From assembly GCA_900556405.1 (NCBI GenBank), contig USPB01000024.1, positions 1 through 14,162 on the forward strand: a stretch of DNA of 14,162 nt, in the 5' to 3' direction. Positions 1-7,621 of this stretch are shown piece after piece. Position numbers and translations under genes: made by a program. This stretch comes from an uncultured Actinomyces sp. (GTDB lineage: Bacteria; Actinomycetota; Actinomycetes; Actinomycetales; Actinomycetaceae). The first letter of the stretch is position 1. Each line of letters begins with the position of its first letter. The notes beneath the pieces were generated by a model. The model had not been told where the DNA came from. It saw only the letters and a program-made list of their open reading frames with translations, and searched no databases.

Positions 1-773
1 ACCGTGCGGCGGCTGCCGACATGGCGCTGCGCACGGAGAGCCAGACGATGACGGCGGCGCTGGACGTGTCCTCGTCCCAGCGCACCCAGGCCACGCGCCA
101 GGACGCCATCACGGAGCGTATCGCCGACCTTGAGGCGAAGGCCGCGCAGGCCGAGGCCGAGGCCGAGGCTGCGAAGAGTGAGGCTGACTCCAAGCTCACG
201 GAGCTCAATAACCTGAAGACGCAGGCGCAGGCCAAGCAGGCCGAGTGGGACGCTCAGAAGGGCAAGGTTCAGGCCTCGCTCGACCAGGCCGAAGCGGACT
301 ATCAGGCGCGCAGCGCGGAGCTCGCGGCCATCGACGAGGCGAACCGTGCCTCGGGTGCCTCATACGTGTCTGCTTCGGGCTTCCGTAGTCCGCTGGATAT
401 CCCGATCGTTGTGACGAGTCCGTTTGGTATGCGTTACCACCCGGTGCTGGGCGTCATGAAGGGCCACTCGGGTACCGACATGGCCGCCGACTGTGGCACG
501 ATCATTCGCGCCGTGGCTTCGGGATACGTCAATGCGGTGTCCTCAGACTACTCGGCGGGCAACTACGTGGATATCAACCACGGCCTCGTCGGCGGTAACT
601 CCGTCATCACTGAATACCTGCACATGCAGGCCCAGTACGTGTCCCCGGGCCAGTACGTAAACGCGGGCGACGCGCTGGGCGAGGTCGGCTCGACCGGCTA
701 CGCGACGGGCTGCCACCTGCATTTTGGTGTCATTCAGAACGGAAGTTACGTTGAACCGATGGATTATTTGTAA
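1..773 (+). CDS. M23 (LytM) family metallopeptidase, 5'-truncated by window edge
   Basis: The open frame runs in from the left edge (first whole codon at 3), so the ATG at 21 is probably internal and the N-terminus is missing. Counting from that ATG, residues 15-105 are an Ala/Glu/Lys-rich coiled coil. Residues 120-250 form a LytM/M23 domain. Its zinc ligands are visible as H149 and D153 in GHSGTD and H234 in CHLHFG, with H201 (YLHM) and H232 as the other conserved active-site histidines. All key residues are present, so it is probably an active peptidoglycan endopeptidase, or an amidase activator exported to the cell wall. A coiled coil plus LytM domain is the EnvC/NlpD-like layout. In many actinobacteria such a gene sits between ftsEX and smpB; smpB does follow here, so a role in FtsEX-controlled wall splitting at division is a reasonable inference, but ftsEX is outside the window. 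Confidence 0.93.
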   Translation, partial: RAAAADMALRTESQTMTAALDVSSSQRTQATRQDAITERIADLEAKAAQAEAEAEAAKSEADSKLTELNNLKTQAQAKQAEWDAQKGKVQASLDQAEADYQARSAELAAIDEANRASGASYVSASGFRSPLDIPIVVTSPFGMRYHPVLGVMKGHSGTDMAADCGTIIRAVASGYVNAVSSDYSAGNYVDINHGLVGGNSVITEYLHMQAQYVSPGQYVNAGDALGEVGSTGYATGCHLHFGVIQNGSYVEPMDYL

Positions 774-787
774 TCCGCGTTAGGATG

Positions 788-819
788 GACCCTCGTAGCG
801 TTTTGCTACGGGGGTCTTT
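788..819 (+). terminator. Hairpin after the M23 peptidase gene (terminator or attenuator)
   Basis: A 12-bp stem (788-799 with 805-816, one G-U pair) closes a GTTTT loop and is followed by TTTCC. It lies 15 bases after the peptidase stop and about 40 bases before smpB. The T-run is short, so termination may be partial, letting some transcription continue into smpB. I see no clear separate smpB promoter downstream of it. Confidence 0.7.
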
Positions 820-858
820 CCGCAAGTTGTACGGAAAACGAGTCTGAAAGGAGGCAGC

Positions 859-1386
859 ATGCCCAAGGAATGGAAGAATCCCAAGCCCACGGAGGGGCAG
901 CGCGCCAAGGCTGCCTCCGACGCGAAGAAGACGATCGCCCGTAACAAGAAGGCGCGCCACGACTACACGATCGAGGACACCTGGGAGGCCGGCCTGGCTC
1001 TCATGGGCACCGAGGTGAAGGCGCTGCGCATGGGCCGCGCGTCCCTCGTGGACGCCTGGGTTGAGATCAACGGGGGAGAGGCGTGGCTGTACGGCGCCAA
1101 CATCCCCCTGTACTCGCAGGGCTCGTGGACCAACCACGCGCCGACGCGCAAGCGCAAGCTGCTGCTGCACCGCGCGGAGATTGACCGCATGCAGGATCGC
1201 GTGGCCGCGAAGGGCTACACGATCGTGCCCCTGGAGCTGTACTTCATCGGTGGCCGCGTCAAGGTCGAAATCGCCCTGGCCAAGGGCAAGCAGGAATGGG
1301 ATAAGCGTCAGGCCCTGCGTGAGAAGCAGGATCAGCGCGAGGCCGAGCGCGCGATGCGCCGCTACGTGAAGCAGGCCCGCAGGTAG
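859..1386 (+). CDS. smpB: SsrA-binding protein SmpB
   Basis: SmpB binds the tRNA-like part of tmRNA and delivers it to stalled ribosomes for trans-translation. The 175-residue product has the family core starting at RNKKARHDYTIEDTWEAG (about residues 28-45), followed by GTEVKALRMGRASL and the mid-domain HAPTRKRKLLLH. The lysine/arginine-rich C-terminal tail (KGKQEWDKRQALREK, ending AMRRYVKQARR) is the part that enters the ribosomal mRNA channel. It is slightly longer than the usual 155-165 residues because of about 25 extra basic residues at the N-terminus. The start is set by AAAGGAGG at 847-854, four bases before the ATG. Its RNA partner, ssrA, is encoded 5 kb downstream on the same strand. 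Confidence 0.97.
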   Translation: MPKEWKNPKPTEGQRAKAASDAKKTIARNKKARHDYTIEDTWEAGLALMGTEVKALRMGRASLVDAWVEINGGEAWLYGANIPLYSQGSWTNHAPTRKRKLLLHRAEIDRMQDRVAAKGYTIVPLELYFIGGRVKVEIALAKGKQEWDKRQALREKQDQREAERAMRRYVKQARR

Positions 1387-1404
1387 GGGAAAGAAGGCGA
1401 TTGC

Positions 1405-4095
1405 GTGCGAGGTTTCGTCAGGATTTTTCGTCGTGATCTTCTGAGGCTGGTGCGTGTGCCGGCCGCGTGGATTGTCATCATCGGTATGGCGTTCGTGCCC
1501 GCGCTCTACGCGTGGTTCAACATTGCGGGATTCTGGGATCCGTACTCACACACCTCCCACATCCGGGTCGCCGTCGCGAACGAGGACGAGGGCGCTACCA
1601 AGGATCAGATCGGCACCGTGAACGTCGGTGCGATGCTGGAGACCCAGCTGAAGGAGAACGATCAGCTGGGCTGGCACTTCGTGAGCGCCGACGAGGCGCG
1701 CGCCGAGGTGGAACGCGGCGACTCCTACGCGGCATTCGTGATCCCGGCGTCGTTTTCGCGCGACCTGACGGGCATCGTCGATGGCACGTATGTCAAGCCG
1801 AATATCCAGTATTACGTCAACGAGAAGAACAACGCGGTGGCCCCCAAGATCACGGGCGCGGGCGCGACGTCTCTCGACCGCCAGATCAACTCCGCGTTCG
1901 TCTCGACGGTGGCCAAGGTGCTCTCGGAGAAGGCGTCCGAGGCCGGGGTCAGTATCGCGAACAACGCTGACCAGAAGCGTTCGGATGTGTCCGCGTCGGT
2001 GTCCGAGGCCTCGGCCAAGCTGGGCAGCGCCTCGCAGACCCTGGACGGCTTGGGGGAGAAGATCGACGCGGCGAAGGCCTCGGTGGCCTCGGCGCGCGGC
2101 ACCCTGAGTGATCTGGACACTGCTGCCTCTGCACTCTCGACGTCCCTGGACCAGGCGGACCAGCTCGTGAGCGATTCGCGTTCCTCGCTGGCCTCATTCT
2201 CCGGTCAGATGGGCGGGGCTCTTGATGGCCTGTCCTCGAATGCGGCGAGCGCCCTGGCGGGTGTCTCGGCCGACGCGGGCACCCTCGACGGTGCGGTGCA
2301 GGGCGCGTCCGGGCGCGTGGGTGGCCTGCTTACCGAGGGCACGTCGATCAACGACTCGGTGGGCGAGGTTCTCGCGGATCTGAACGCCCTGGGGATCGGG
2401 AACCTTCCTGCGGCGGGGACGGCTCTGACCGACCTGACGAACCAGAACGCTGCGCTGTCCACGGCCCTGAGTAGCCTGACGACCCTCAACTCGGACCTGT
2501 CCGCCACGTCCACGTCGATGTCGAATGCGCTCGCGTCTGCATCCGATGCCTCCGCTGCGGTGTCGGCCTCGGTGACGAGCGCCCGCAACGGCGTGTCTGC
2601 CCAGCTGCCCGCCATTTCCTCGGCGCTCGATGATTTCTCGAGCGCGTCTTCCTCGATGCGAGGCTCCCTCGACACTTTGCGCAGCCAGCGTGACCAGGTG
2701 TCGGGGCTGCTCGACCAGCTTGATTCCCTGCTGGACGGGGCAAAGACGGCGACCCAGACGAGCGCCACGAACGTCGCTGCGATCACGACCGACCTGAACT
2801 CGGTGGCCACGGACATCTCCTCGCTGTCCTCCTCGAACACGCTGCGCGACCTCGCGGATTCCCTGGGAGTCAACGCCGACTCGATCGCCTCCTTCATGGC
2901 CTCGCCGACGCAGATCGAGACGAAGGCCGTGTACCCCGTGGCCGCCTACGGTTCGGCGATGGCCCCGCTGTTCACGAACCTGGCTCTGTGGATCGGCGCG
3001 TTCTCGCTCGTCCTCCTCCTCAAGCTCGATGTGGATGAGGAGGGCATCGGCCCCATGTCCTCTGCTGCCAAGTACATGGGCCGGTGGATGCTACTCGCCT
3101 TCTTCGGGGTCATTCAGGGGCTCGTCGTGTCGATCGGCGACCTGATTATTGGCGTGCAGACGGTGTCGCGTCCCGCGTTCGTGGGGACGGCGATGATCAT
3201 CTCGCTGGTGTTTACCTCGATCGTCTACATGCTCTCGACCTGCTTCCAGCACATCGGCAAGGGCCTGTGCGTCATCATCATGGTCATGCAGATCCCTGGG
3301 TCTGCCGGCCTGTATCCGATCGAGATGCTCCCGTCCTTCTTTCGCTTCCTGCACCCGCTGTTCCCCTTCACCTACGGCATTAACGCGCTGCGTGAGATCG
3401 TGGCCGGCTTCTATGGGCACACCTACCTGTCGTGCCTGGCGGTTCTCGGTGTCGAGGCGCTGGTTGCCTTCGCGATCGGCCTCGCGCTGCGTCCGTTCCT
3501 GGTGAACCTGAACGCGATGATCACGCGCGACCTCGCGTCGTCTGGTCTTTTCCTGGCTGAGGCCACGCGCGTTCCTTCGAACCGCTATCGCCTGACACAG
3601 ATCGTGGCGGCCCTGGCCGATCACGACGGCTTCCAGCGCTCGGTGAGCGGCCGTGCCGCGCGCTTCGAGCGTCGTTACCCGACGATTCGCCGCGCCGCGA
3701 TCATTCTCGGGGTTATCGTGCCGGTGGCTCTGGCGGTGCTGTCCGTCGCGAATGTGGCGGAGGTGCCGATCATTCTGGGGGCCTGGATCGTCTGGGTCCT
3801 CCTCGTCATCACTTTCCTGATTGGACTGGAGTACCTGCGCGAGGCTTTGGCGCGTCAGCAGCTCCTCGGTGCCATGGACGAGCAGGACGTGCGTTCCCTG
3901 CTCACCCGCCGCGTGCAGGGCGCGCGATCGCGTCTCGCGCTTGGCGCGGCCGCCGTGGGCGCGTCGATCTCGTCGGCGCTCGCCTCAACCCTGGGTGAGC
4001 GCGGGGGAGAGGGCATGGACGAGACCGACCCCGGCCTCGTCGATGAGGACGGCGCAGGCGAAGCGTCGGAGGCGGCGAAGGGAGAGCAGCAGTGA
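1405..4095 (+). CDS. YhgE/Pip family membrane protein, long form (896 aa)
   Basis: Start is GTG, seven bases after AGAAGG (1392-1397) and 18 bases after smpB. Family features: one N-terminal membrane helix (about 18-41) ending in PALYAWFNI-WDPY, a large outside region, and a C-terminal block of five helices (about 519-540, 560-582, 592-615, 620-640, 678-700) resembling ABC-2 type permeases. The outside region contains YVNEKNN (about 140) and a long Ser/Ala/Thr-rich coiled-coil stretch (about 180-490). Beyond the usual C-terminus there are two more helices (about 764-811) and an acidic tail. Known members are phage receptors (Pip of Lactococcus, YueB of Bacillus) and the related type VII secretion protein EsaA; their normal function is poorly defined. 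The stop overlaps the next gene by four bases, so the pair is surely co-expressed. Function here is not predictable beyond membrane transport or secretion-like. Confidence 0.9.
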   Translation: MRGFVRIFRRDLLRLVRVPAAWIVIIGMAFVPALYAWFNIAGFWDPYSHTSHIRVAVANEDEGATKDQIGTVNVGAMLETQLKENDQLGWHFVSADEARAEVERGDSYAAFVIPASFSRDLTGIVDGTYVKPNIQYYVNEKNNAVAPKITGAGATSLDRQINSAFVSTVAKVLSEKASEAGVSIANNADQKRSDVSASVSEASAKLGSASQTLDGLGEKIDAAKASVASARGTLSDLDTAASALSTSLDQADQLVSDSRSSLASFSGQMGGALDGLSSNAASALAGVSADAGTLDGAVQGASGRVGGLLTEGTSINDSVGEVLADLNALGIGNLPAAGTALTDLTNQNAALSTALSSLTTLNSDLSATSTSMSNALASASDASAAVSASVTSARNGVSAQLPAISSALDDFSSASSSMRGSLDTLRSQRDQVSGLLDQLDSLLDGAKTATQTSATNVAAITTDLNSVATDISSLSSSNTLRDLADSLGVNADSIASFMASPTQIETKAVYPVAAYGSAMAPLFTNLALWIGAFSLVLLLKLDVDEEGIGPMSSAAKYMGRWMLLAFFGVIQGLVVSIGDLIIGVQTVSRPAFVGTAMIISLVFTSIVYMLSTCFQHIGKGLCVIIMVMQIPGSAGLYPIEMLPSFFRFLHPLFPFTYGINALREIVAGFYGHTYLSCLAVLGVEALVAFAIGLALRPFLVNLNAMITRDLASSGLFLAEATRVPSNRYRLTQIVAALADHDGFQRSVSGRAARFERRYPTIRRAAIILGVIVPVALAVLSVANVAEVPIILGAWIVWVLLVITFLIGLEYLREALARQQLLGAMDEQDVRSLLTRRVQGARSRLALGAAAVGASISSALASTLGERGGEGMDETDPGLVDEDGAGEASEAAKGEQQ

Positions 4096-6296
4096 GGACC
4101 ATCTGGGCTATCTACCGCGCCGATCTGCGCCGCGCGCATCGTTCCCTGATCGCGAGCGTCGTCGTCTTCGGCCTGGTCGTCATCCCGTCCCTGTTTACGT
4201 GGTTCAACGTGGCGGCGTCGTGGGATCCGTTCGGGAACACGAAGAGCCTGCGCATCGCGATTGCGAACACGGACGCGGGCTACAAGTCGGACCTGGTGCC
4301 GCTGCACGTCAACATCGGCGATTCCGTGGTGTCCGCGCTGCGTAAGAAAGACAACTTCGACTGGGTCATCGCGTCCGAGGACGAGGCGGTCGAGGGGACG
4401 CGCTCGGGCGAGTACTACGCCGCCATCGTCATCCCGTCGGACTTCTCGCAGGAGATGCTGACCTTCTTCGACGGGGGAGCTTCCTCCGCGCCGATGACCT
4501 ACTACGTCAACGAGAAGAAGAACGGTATCTCGCCGAAGATCGCCGGGCAGGGCGCCGAGGCCGTGAGCGCCCAGGTGAACCAGATCTTCGTGCAGACTCT
4601 GTCCGAGGTTGCCTTCGATACGGCGACCTCGGTGGGGGACGCTCTGTCCGCCCCGACCGCGGTGAACACGGTGACGGCCCTCGATAACCGCGTGCAGACG
4701 GTTGCTTCGCACCTGCGTACCGCGGCCGATAGTGCGGATGCCTACGCGTCCCTCGTGGGCTCCTCGGTGACGCTCATCGACTCGACGACCACGCTCGTGG
4801 ACGGGCTGGGCAGCGCGAAGGGCTCCGCGCAGTCCGCGGTGTCGAGTGCTCAGGCGGGGGCCAGCGGCCTCGGATCTGCTGCGTCGGCGGCGGTCTCCTC
4901 GGTATCCGACGCGATCTCCTCCTCGCAGTCCTCGCTGTCCTCCCTGTCGAGCGCCGTCGAGAGCGTGTATGCGAACGGCTCGACGAGCGCATCGGACGCA
5001 GCCTCGACGCTGCGCTCGCAGGCCTCCGTGCTGGACACGCAGGCCGCCAGCTTCGCATCGATCAAGTCGACGCTCGCGGCGCTGCCGGGTTCGCCCGTCT
5101 CCCAGTCCTCGCTGGACCGCCTGCAGGCCGCCTCTGACCGTCTGACCGCGGTTGCGAACGGGCTGCGTTCCTCCGCCTCTGAGCTGGACTCCAAGGTCGC
5201 GAACGCGCAGGCGGGGCATGACACGGTGAACGGCCTGATTGCTCAGGCGCGCTCCGCGGTCGACGGCCTGTCCTCCGACTACGAGACCAACCTGCGGCCC
5301 CAGCTCGAATCGCTGGCCTCCACCCTGGCCTCGGCCCAATCCTCCCTGAGCGCCGCCCGCACGTCCCTGGAGGGCGCGACGTCCACGGCCTCGAACGGGA
5401 GCGGGAGCGCGCGCGAGGGGCTCACCCAACTGCGCGACAACCTGACCGGCGCGGCCACGAGCCTGCGCGAGGCGGCCGGTAAGCTCGACTCCCTGCACTC
5501 TTCGATCAGCGAGGCGCTTGCCAGTGGAGACCTGACGACGCTCGGGACCATCATCGGGAATAATCCCGAGGCCCTGGCTGCGGCCATCGCGGCACCCGTC
5601 GGCGTGGAGAAGATTCCCGTTTACCCGGTCGCGAACTTCGGCTCCCAGATGGCGCCCTTGTACACGATCCTGGCGCTGTGGGTGGGCTCCATCCTGATGG
5701 TCGTGTCGCTGCGCTCGGACGTCACGGACGCCAACATTGCTGACGGTCTGCCGGAAGGCGACCCGCTGCGCGCGACCCTCACCGCGAAGCCCGTCGGCCT
5801 GGCCGCCGGATACCTGGGGCGCTACCTGATCTTTGGGACAATCGCTCTCACGCAGGCGACCCTGGTGGGGCTGGGAGACCTGTACTTCCTGAAGGTGCAG
5901 CACGCTCACCCGCTGCAGTTCATGAGCACCCTGTGGCTGACCGCCGTCGTGTTCTCCTTCCTCATGTACACGCTCATCGCGACGTTCGGGAACGCGGGTA
6001 AGGCCCTGGGCGTGCTGCTCCTGGTCCTGCAGATTTCGGGCGCCGGGGGAGCGTTCCCGCTGGCGATCCTGCCCTCCTTCTTCTCGTCCGTTTCCCCGTT
6101 CCTGCCAGCCACGCACGCGATCACGGCGCTGCGCGCGTCGATCGCCGGATACGCGGGCCACGAGTACGGGGACGCCATGTGGTTCCTGGCTTCCTTCATC
6201 CTGTTCACCGCGTTCCTGGGGCTGGCTCTGCGCCCGCTGCTGGTGCGAGGCAATCGGCGCATGGTGGCGAAGCTGGAGTCGACGAAGCTGCTCTGA
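4092..6296 (+). CDS. YhgE/Pip family membrane protein, short form (734 aa)
   Basis: Paralogue of the preceding gene. It begins with GTG inside a GTGA overlap (4092-4095) and has GGGAG at 4080-4084, which indicates translational coupling. It shares the N-terminal helix (about 19-41, IPSLFTWFNV-WDPF), the YVNEKKNGISPKIAGQGAEA motif, a Ser/Ala-rich coiled-coil outside region (about 190-470), and the five C-terminal helices (about 520-540, 578-600, 612-632, 638-660, 695-718). It lacks the two extra helices of its neighbour. Tandem pairs suggest a hetero-oligomeric membrane complex, but that is inference. The gene ends 50 bases before the end of the ssrA promoter's -10 box, so the operon probably ends here. 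Confidence 0.9.
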   Translation: MRTIWAIYRADLRRAHRSLIASVVVFGLVVIPSLFTWFNVAASWDPFGNTKSLRIAIANTDAGYKSDLVPLHVNIGDSVVSALRKKDNFDWVIASEDEAVEGTRSGEYYAAIVIPSDFSQEMLTFFDGGASSAPMTYYVNEKKNGISPKIAGQGAEAVSAQVNQIFVQTLSEVAFDTATSVGDALSAPTAVNTVTALDNRVQTVASHLRTAADSADAYASLVGSSVTLIDSTTTLVDGLGSAKGSAQSAVSSAQAGASGLGSAASAAVSSVSDAISSSQSSLSSLSSAVESVYANGSTSASDAASTLRSQASVLDTQAASFASIKSTLAALPGSPVSQSSLDRLQAASDRLTAVANGLRSSASELDSKVANAQAGHDTVNGLIAQARSAVDGLSSDYETNLRPQLESLASTLASAQSSLSAARTSLEGATSTASNGSGSAREGLTQLRDNLTGAATSLREAAGKLDSLHSSISEALASGDLTTLGTIIGNNPEALAAAIAAPVGVEKIPVYPVANFGSQMAPLYTILALWVGSILMVVSLRSDVTDANIADGLPEGDPLRATLTAKPVGLAAGYLGRYLIFGTIALTQATLVGLGDLYFLKVQHAHPLQFMSTLWLTAVVFSFLMYTLIATFGNAGKALGVLLLVLQISGAGGAFPLAILPSFFSSVSPFLPATHAITALRASIAGYAGHEYGDAMWFLASFILFTAFLGLALRPLLVRGNRRMVAKLESTKLL

Positions 6297-6311
6297 GGCG
6301 TCTGTTTTCCC

Positions 6312-6340
6312 TTGACGGGCGGGGGATGCGGGCGTAAACT
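6312..6340 (+). promoter_or_regulatory. ssrA promoter, housekeeping sigma factor type
   Basis: TTGACG (6312-6317), a 17-bp spacer and TAAACT (6335-6340) form a near-consensus promoter. Transcription would begin near 6347 and give a leader of about 49 bases before the mature tmRNA 5' end, which would be removed by RNase P. Confidence 0.85.
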
Positions 6341-6395
6341 GATGTGTCCGACGGTCTGCGGTTTCGTAGGGTGTCGGTGAGTTGAAAACTCAAGA

Positions 6396-6770
6396 GGGGA
6401 TGATCGGTTTCGACAGTGGTCGTCGATCGAAGTGAAGCGAGCCGAGAATGTACGCTCATCTCGTTAACGATGCGTGCAAACCAATAGGTGCCGAACAGAA
6501 TCGCACCGACTACGTTCTCGCTGCCTGATATCGCAGCCTGAACCTTTAGTCCGTCAGCCCGGGAGATGCTTCCGGCCCGGTGTCTGGCGTCGTCTAGGGA
6601 GCCACTGGGAGTCGCCCATGTTGGTGGGGCGCCTCCGACACTCAATCAACTGAGCCTATCTGGCGGTGTGTCTACGCAATGCTGGGGGCTGAGAAATAAA
6701 ACCGTAGACTGCGCTCGGAGAAGAATTCGGGGCCGGCTGCTGGACGGGGGTTCGATTCCCCCCATCTCCA
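6396..6770 (+). ncRNA. ssrA: Transfer-messenger RNA (tmRNA)
   Basis: The RNA rescues stalled ribosomes together with SmpB and adds a degradation tag. The acceptor stem pairs GGGGATG (6396-6402) with CATCTCC (6763-6769), including the G-U pair at the third position that marks alanine charging, with discriminator A at 6770. The 5' part has the conserved GATCGGTTTCGACA; the T arm is GGGGG-TTCGATT-CCCCC (6746-6762). The tag frame is 6490-6528: GCC resume codon, preceded by AATAGGT (compare AATAGTC in E. coli), encoding AEQNRTDYVLAA then TGA. The bases after 6770 are CCC, so the 3' CCA is not encoded and must be added after transcription. The 3' end is duplicated at 11211, marking it as an integration site. 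Confidence 0.96.
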
Positions 6771-6775
6771 CCCAT
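6751..6775 (+). mobile_element. attL: left attachment site in the ssrA 3' end
   Basis: The ssrA T-loop and acceptor 3' strand match 11211-11235 at 21 of 25 positions, and the hairpin that follows is also duplicated. ssrA 3' ends are classic targets of tyrosine integrases. The exact crossover cannot be fixed from one sequence; the longest exactly shared run here is CATCTCCAC. Confidence 0.8.
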
Positions 6776-6783
6776 TTCAAACT

Positions 6784-6811
6784 CCGGGTTTCCGTTGGAA
6801 GCCCGGGGTTT
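6784..6811 (+). terminator. ssrA terminator
   Basis: A 10-bp stem (6784-6793 with 6797-6806, one G-U pair), a GTT loop, then GGTTT. The same hairpin, with a perfect 12-bp stem, recurs at 11240-11266 after the right att site. Confidence 0.8.
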
Positions 6812-6914
6812 GTGTGCGTCTCGGGTGCTCCCGTCTGGCGCGACGCGAGCCTCGGTGCCTGTCCGCCGGCGTGCGGCATGGCCTGATCAGGGGTCTCTCT
6901 GGCGTGTAGCGAGC

Positions 6915-7175
6915 CTAGGCGCCCGAGAGCCCCTCGCGCAGCTCCGCCAGTTCTTCGTCGAAGAACCCCGCAGATTTTTCGTTGATCGCTGCGAGCCGCT
7001 CAACCCAGGCGACCGTGACCGCGCCGTATTTGACGAGCGACGAGACTGCGCCGTCAACGTCGGGGCCGTCGCACTCGAGCATCATACGCAGGTATTCAAC
7101 TTCCTCGAGCGCGTTGCGCTGCTCGAGCTCTTCGATGGCGTCTTCAACAAACGTCGTCACTGTGTCGTGGTCCAT
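6915..7175 (-). CDS. Small acidic hypothetical protein (86 aa)
   Basis: I do not recognise this protein. It is acidic and looks helical throughout, with a Glu-rich N-terminal half (EDAIEELEQRNALEEVEYLRMMLE) and a Glu-rich C-terminus (FFDEELAELREGL). There is no signal peptide, membrane helix or cysteine. Plausible amino-acid composition and the lack of a better frame support it as a gene, but there is no clear Shine-Dalgarno site before the ATG at 7175. It lies just inside the left end of the ssrA island, facing the att site. A small regulator or antitoxin-like protein is possible but only a guess. Confidence 0.5.
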   Translation of the reverse strand: MDHDTVTTFVEDAIEELEQRNALEEVEYLRMMLECDGPDVDGAVSSLVKYGAVTVAWVERLAAINEKSAGFFDEELAELREGLSGA

Positions 7176-7221
7176 GCGTTGACGCTAACTGATGAACTAC
7201 TTTCCCGCATGGTGGCGTACG

Positions 7222-7372
7222 CGCATCATGCGCGAGGACGTTTGATACTCTCGTGGATGGAGCGAGGATTCGCCCTGGGCTAGTTGTGAAATAATCAACC
7301 GTCAGAAGGCCCGGAAGTGGGCCTCGTTCCTTGTTTGTCTCGATGCGGGCCTCTTGGTAGTTCGTCGCATCG
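7222..7372 (+). ncRNA. Candidate structured RNA, copy 1
   Basis: Positions 7262-7342 match 11508-11588 with only a handful of differences and no gaps, while the 40 bases upstream are only about 70% alike and the downstream flank also decays. The conserved core holds a weak GTTG/CAAC hairpin, a 6-bp AGGCCC/GGGCCT hairpin (7307-7324) followed by a T-rich stretch (terminator-like), then CGATGCG (7341-7347) pairing with CGCATCG (7366-7372). A TANTNT -10-like box (7246-7251) is kept in both copies; no good -35 is visible. The strand is inferred from the T-rich tract. A small trans-acting RNA is possible, but a non-transcribed repeat cannot be excluded. Confidence 0.45.
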
Positions 7373-7621
7373 GAATACTGACTAATAGACGTTATATCTG
7401 CCGTGCTGTACTCGCCTGTGGCTAGTTTGTCGAAGCGCTGAGAGTTCTCTCGTGTTGTGATACCGCAGGCTTGACCCGACTCCCCTCAGTGCGGAGCTGC
7501 GCGACCCGCGGTGGGTGCAACGAAACGATGTTCATGCTCAGCACATGGGTATGCTTATACCTGAAAACCATCACTGATAAGGTGAGCTGCATCATACAGC
7601 TTATGAGGAGGCGAAGAGGCC

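Noticed and set aside
3855..6161. Long minus-strand open frame (768 codons) across both Pip genes
   Set aside because: It is antisense to two well-supported family members and its product is low-complexity Arg/Gly/Gln-rich, typical of a high-GC shadow frame.
6795..7283. Plus-strand open frame of 162 codons after ssrA
   Set aside because: It starts at the ssrA terminator and is antisense to the more protein-like small acidic gene; composition is not convincing.
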